DNA of 12,239 nucleotides from Bifidobacteriaceae bacterium (GTDB lineage: Bacteria > Actinomycetota > Actinomycetes > Actinomycetales > WQXJ01): positions 1-12,239 of the forward strand of contig JAISBQ010000171.1 of NCBI GenBank assembly GCA_031266115.1, read 5' to 3'. The notes beneath the pieces are model-generated. The model searched no databases. It was not told the origin of the DNA and was given only the letters and a program-made list of their open reading frames with translations. A program made the translations under genes and the position numbers. Shown piece after piece: positions 12,101-12,239 of this stretch; position 1 is the stretch's first letter; the number at the start of each line of letters is the position of its first letter.

Positions 12101-12239
12101 AGGCTGGCGATGTCATCGGACTTCAGGTGGTCACCGTGGGGCCGAAGATCGGGGAGGCGGCGGCGGAAGAATACGCGGCGGGACGCTACAGGGACTACCT
12201 CGAACTGCACACGTTGGGTTCCGCCCTCGCCGAGGCGCT
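9115..12239 (+). CDS. metH: Cobalamin-dependent methionine synthase MetH, 3' end beyond the window
   Basis: 1041 full codons are present, open to the right edge. MetH transfers the methyl group of methyl-tetrahydrofolate through cobalamin to homocysteine, giving methionine. Domains: homocysteine-binding barrel (about 1-300) with DGAMGTQL, ETNSFGAN and zinc ligands Cys220 (LNCATGP) and Cys285/Cys286 (GGCCGTTP); pterin-binding barrel (about 333-590) with IGERANAQGSKAF, ASTLPVMVDST and VSNISFGLSPRAR; cobalamin cap helices (about 620-705); cobalamin domain with GDVHDIGKNL and lower axial ligand His719; then a Gly-rich linker (about 831-879) and the start of the AdoMet-binding reactivation domain from PTPPF at 880. 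The activation-domain motif RPxxGY would lie past the edge. GTG 9115 is supported by the TAGGAT box 7 nt upstream and by the family N-terminus. All catalytic residues in view are intact. The gene is divergent from PAC2. Confidence 0.97.
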   Translation, partial: MSETLRRVLGRRVVVADGAMGTQLMAAGLTPDDYGGFDGCHEYLNLSRPDVVALVHEAYLNAGVDAVETNSFGANHSNLGEYGLADRTGDLAYASARIAREVADSYTRRRWVFGSIGPGSWLPSLGHVAFADLRDAFETQAFALLDGGADLLLIETAQDLLSAKAAVIAGRRARSRAGVDAPIIVQITVETTGTMLLGTETMAALTSLAALGIDGMGLNCATGPDSMREHLTQLSAHLPITSVMPNAGLPELTATGAVYGLTPAGLADALDEFTRELGTAIVGGCCGTTPQHMREVARRVGGREVDRTKRQPNPSVGRVASLFTAVPLRQDVSYLAIGERANAQGSKAFREALAADDIDRCVDLACGQARAGAHVIDVCVDAVGRDGSADMAGLAARLATASTLPVMVDSTDPAVVRAALEHLGGKPIVNSVTFEDGGGRLREVVGLAREHGAALVALTIDEEGQARTMERKTAVAERLIEALVAGGMDERDVIVDPLTFPVAAGAETRRDGLATLGAIQAIRAAHPDVHLMLGVSNISFGLSPRARVALNSVFLAEAVNAGLDAAIVNPARIEPLDRIDPSLRAAALDLIYDRRSPDALAVLLAASSDLPDPPDDAGPHLTASDRLAARIAGGRTAGMDADLAEALGERGALEILDEVLLPAMAQVGEAFGAGRMQLPFVLQAAEAMKAAVTWLEPHMPRRGEGKGTVVLATVRGDVHDIGKNLVDIILTNNGYRVVNLGIKQSISAMLDAAAVHGAQAIGMSGLLVKSVEVMRENLTEMNARGRLLPVILGGAALTRNYVDSELRELYQGEVRYAKDAFEALAILGEWKGDGERSGWGGEAGGSKGTRDDGEHGGTGEAGGVSSQGHGGTLQPAAIPTPPFRGSRIAEGVALSDYLPHLDERALLRARWGLRAVAGDPRTVEEIVEVEGLGRLRGLLDRVRGRSLARACVAYGFFGARADGDCLVIEGSEAEHTIAFPRQQRPPYLAIPDYFAQAGDVIGLQVVTVGPKIGEAAAEEYAAGRYRDYLELHTLGSALAEA

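Noticed and set aside
11353..12210. 285-codon minus-strand frame and a 151-codon plus-strand frame (11561-12016) within metH
   Set aside because: MetH reads through without interruption in its own frame with intact cobalamin and activation-domain features; the other frames have no recognisable domain.

Overview
This window is a gene-dense stretch of a high-GC Gram-positive chromosome, almost certainly from an Actinomycetota (actinobacterium). The reasons are the strong G/C bias at third codon positions, frequent GTG starts, an mshC gene (mycothiol is made only by actinobacteria), a DUF5703-type protein, a PAC2-family protein, and several genes whose start codon sits 6-8 nt behind a TANNNT -10 box (leaderless transcription). 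The genus cannot be resolved. From general knowledge of mycobacteria, uppP, a DUF5703 gene, mshC, a PAC2 gene, metH and an M20 peptidase lie in one neighbourhood there too, so most of the window looks like vertically inherited core chromosome rather than an island.

Layout: (1) 1-1298, 3' part of a secreted subtilisin-like protease with Ig-like and Lys-rich C-terminal domains. (2) 1305-4311, three plus-strand genes: a NUDIX-NYN fusion, a RimJ/RimL-type GNAT acetyltransferase and an M20 metallopeptidase. (3) 4298-5122, uppP on the minus strand, converging on and overlapping the M20 gene. (4) 5174-6139, an aldo/keto reductase diverging from uppP and converging on a small acidic-tail protein (6136-6420, minus). 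(5) 6495-6710, DUF5703 protein. (6) 6809-8059, mshC. (7) 8079-8939, PAC2 protein on the minus strand. (8) 9115 to the end, cobalamin-dependent methionine synthase metH, truncated by the window edge in its activation domain. No stretch above 300 bp lacks a gene. The largest gap is 8940-9114 (175 bp), which holds the divergent PAC2 and metH promoters. No tRNA, rRNA, CRISPR array, insertion sequence or cobalamin riboswitch was seen.

Functionally, mshC and metH both belong to thiol and sulfur-amino-acid metabolism, and uppP recycles the lipid carrier for wall synthesis. The others are peptidase, acetyltransferase, nucleotide-hydrolase and oxidoreductase genes without a clear shared pathway. I see no defence or mobile system.

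The most unusual signal is a recurrent local rearrangement. At four places a short direct repeat (16-40 bp) is present twice with a start-to-start distance of 61-72 bp, flanking unrelated 32-46 bp spacers: inside the NUDIX gene, at the GNAT/M20 junction (where it creates a 19-codon upstream ORF), in front of mshC and in front of metH. Three of the four lie on a core promoter or start codon. Other points of note are two replacements of a family-typical catalytic residue by Gln (the subtilase oxyanion-hole Asn and the aldo/keto reductase His), a CTAG that ends two convergent genes at once, an operator-like palindrome between divergent genes, and a Gly-rich linker in MetH.
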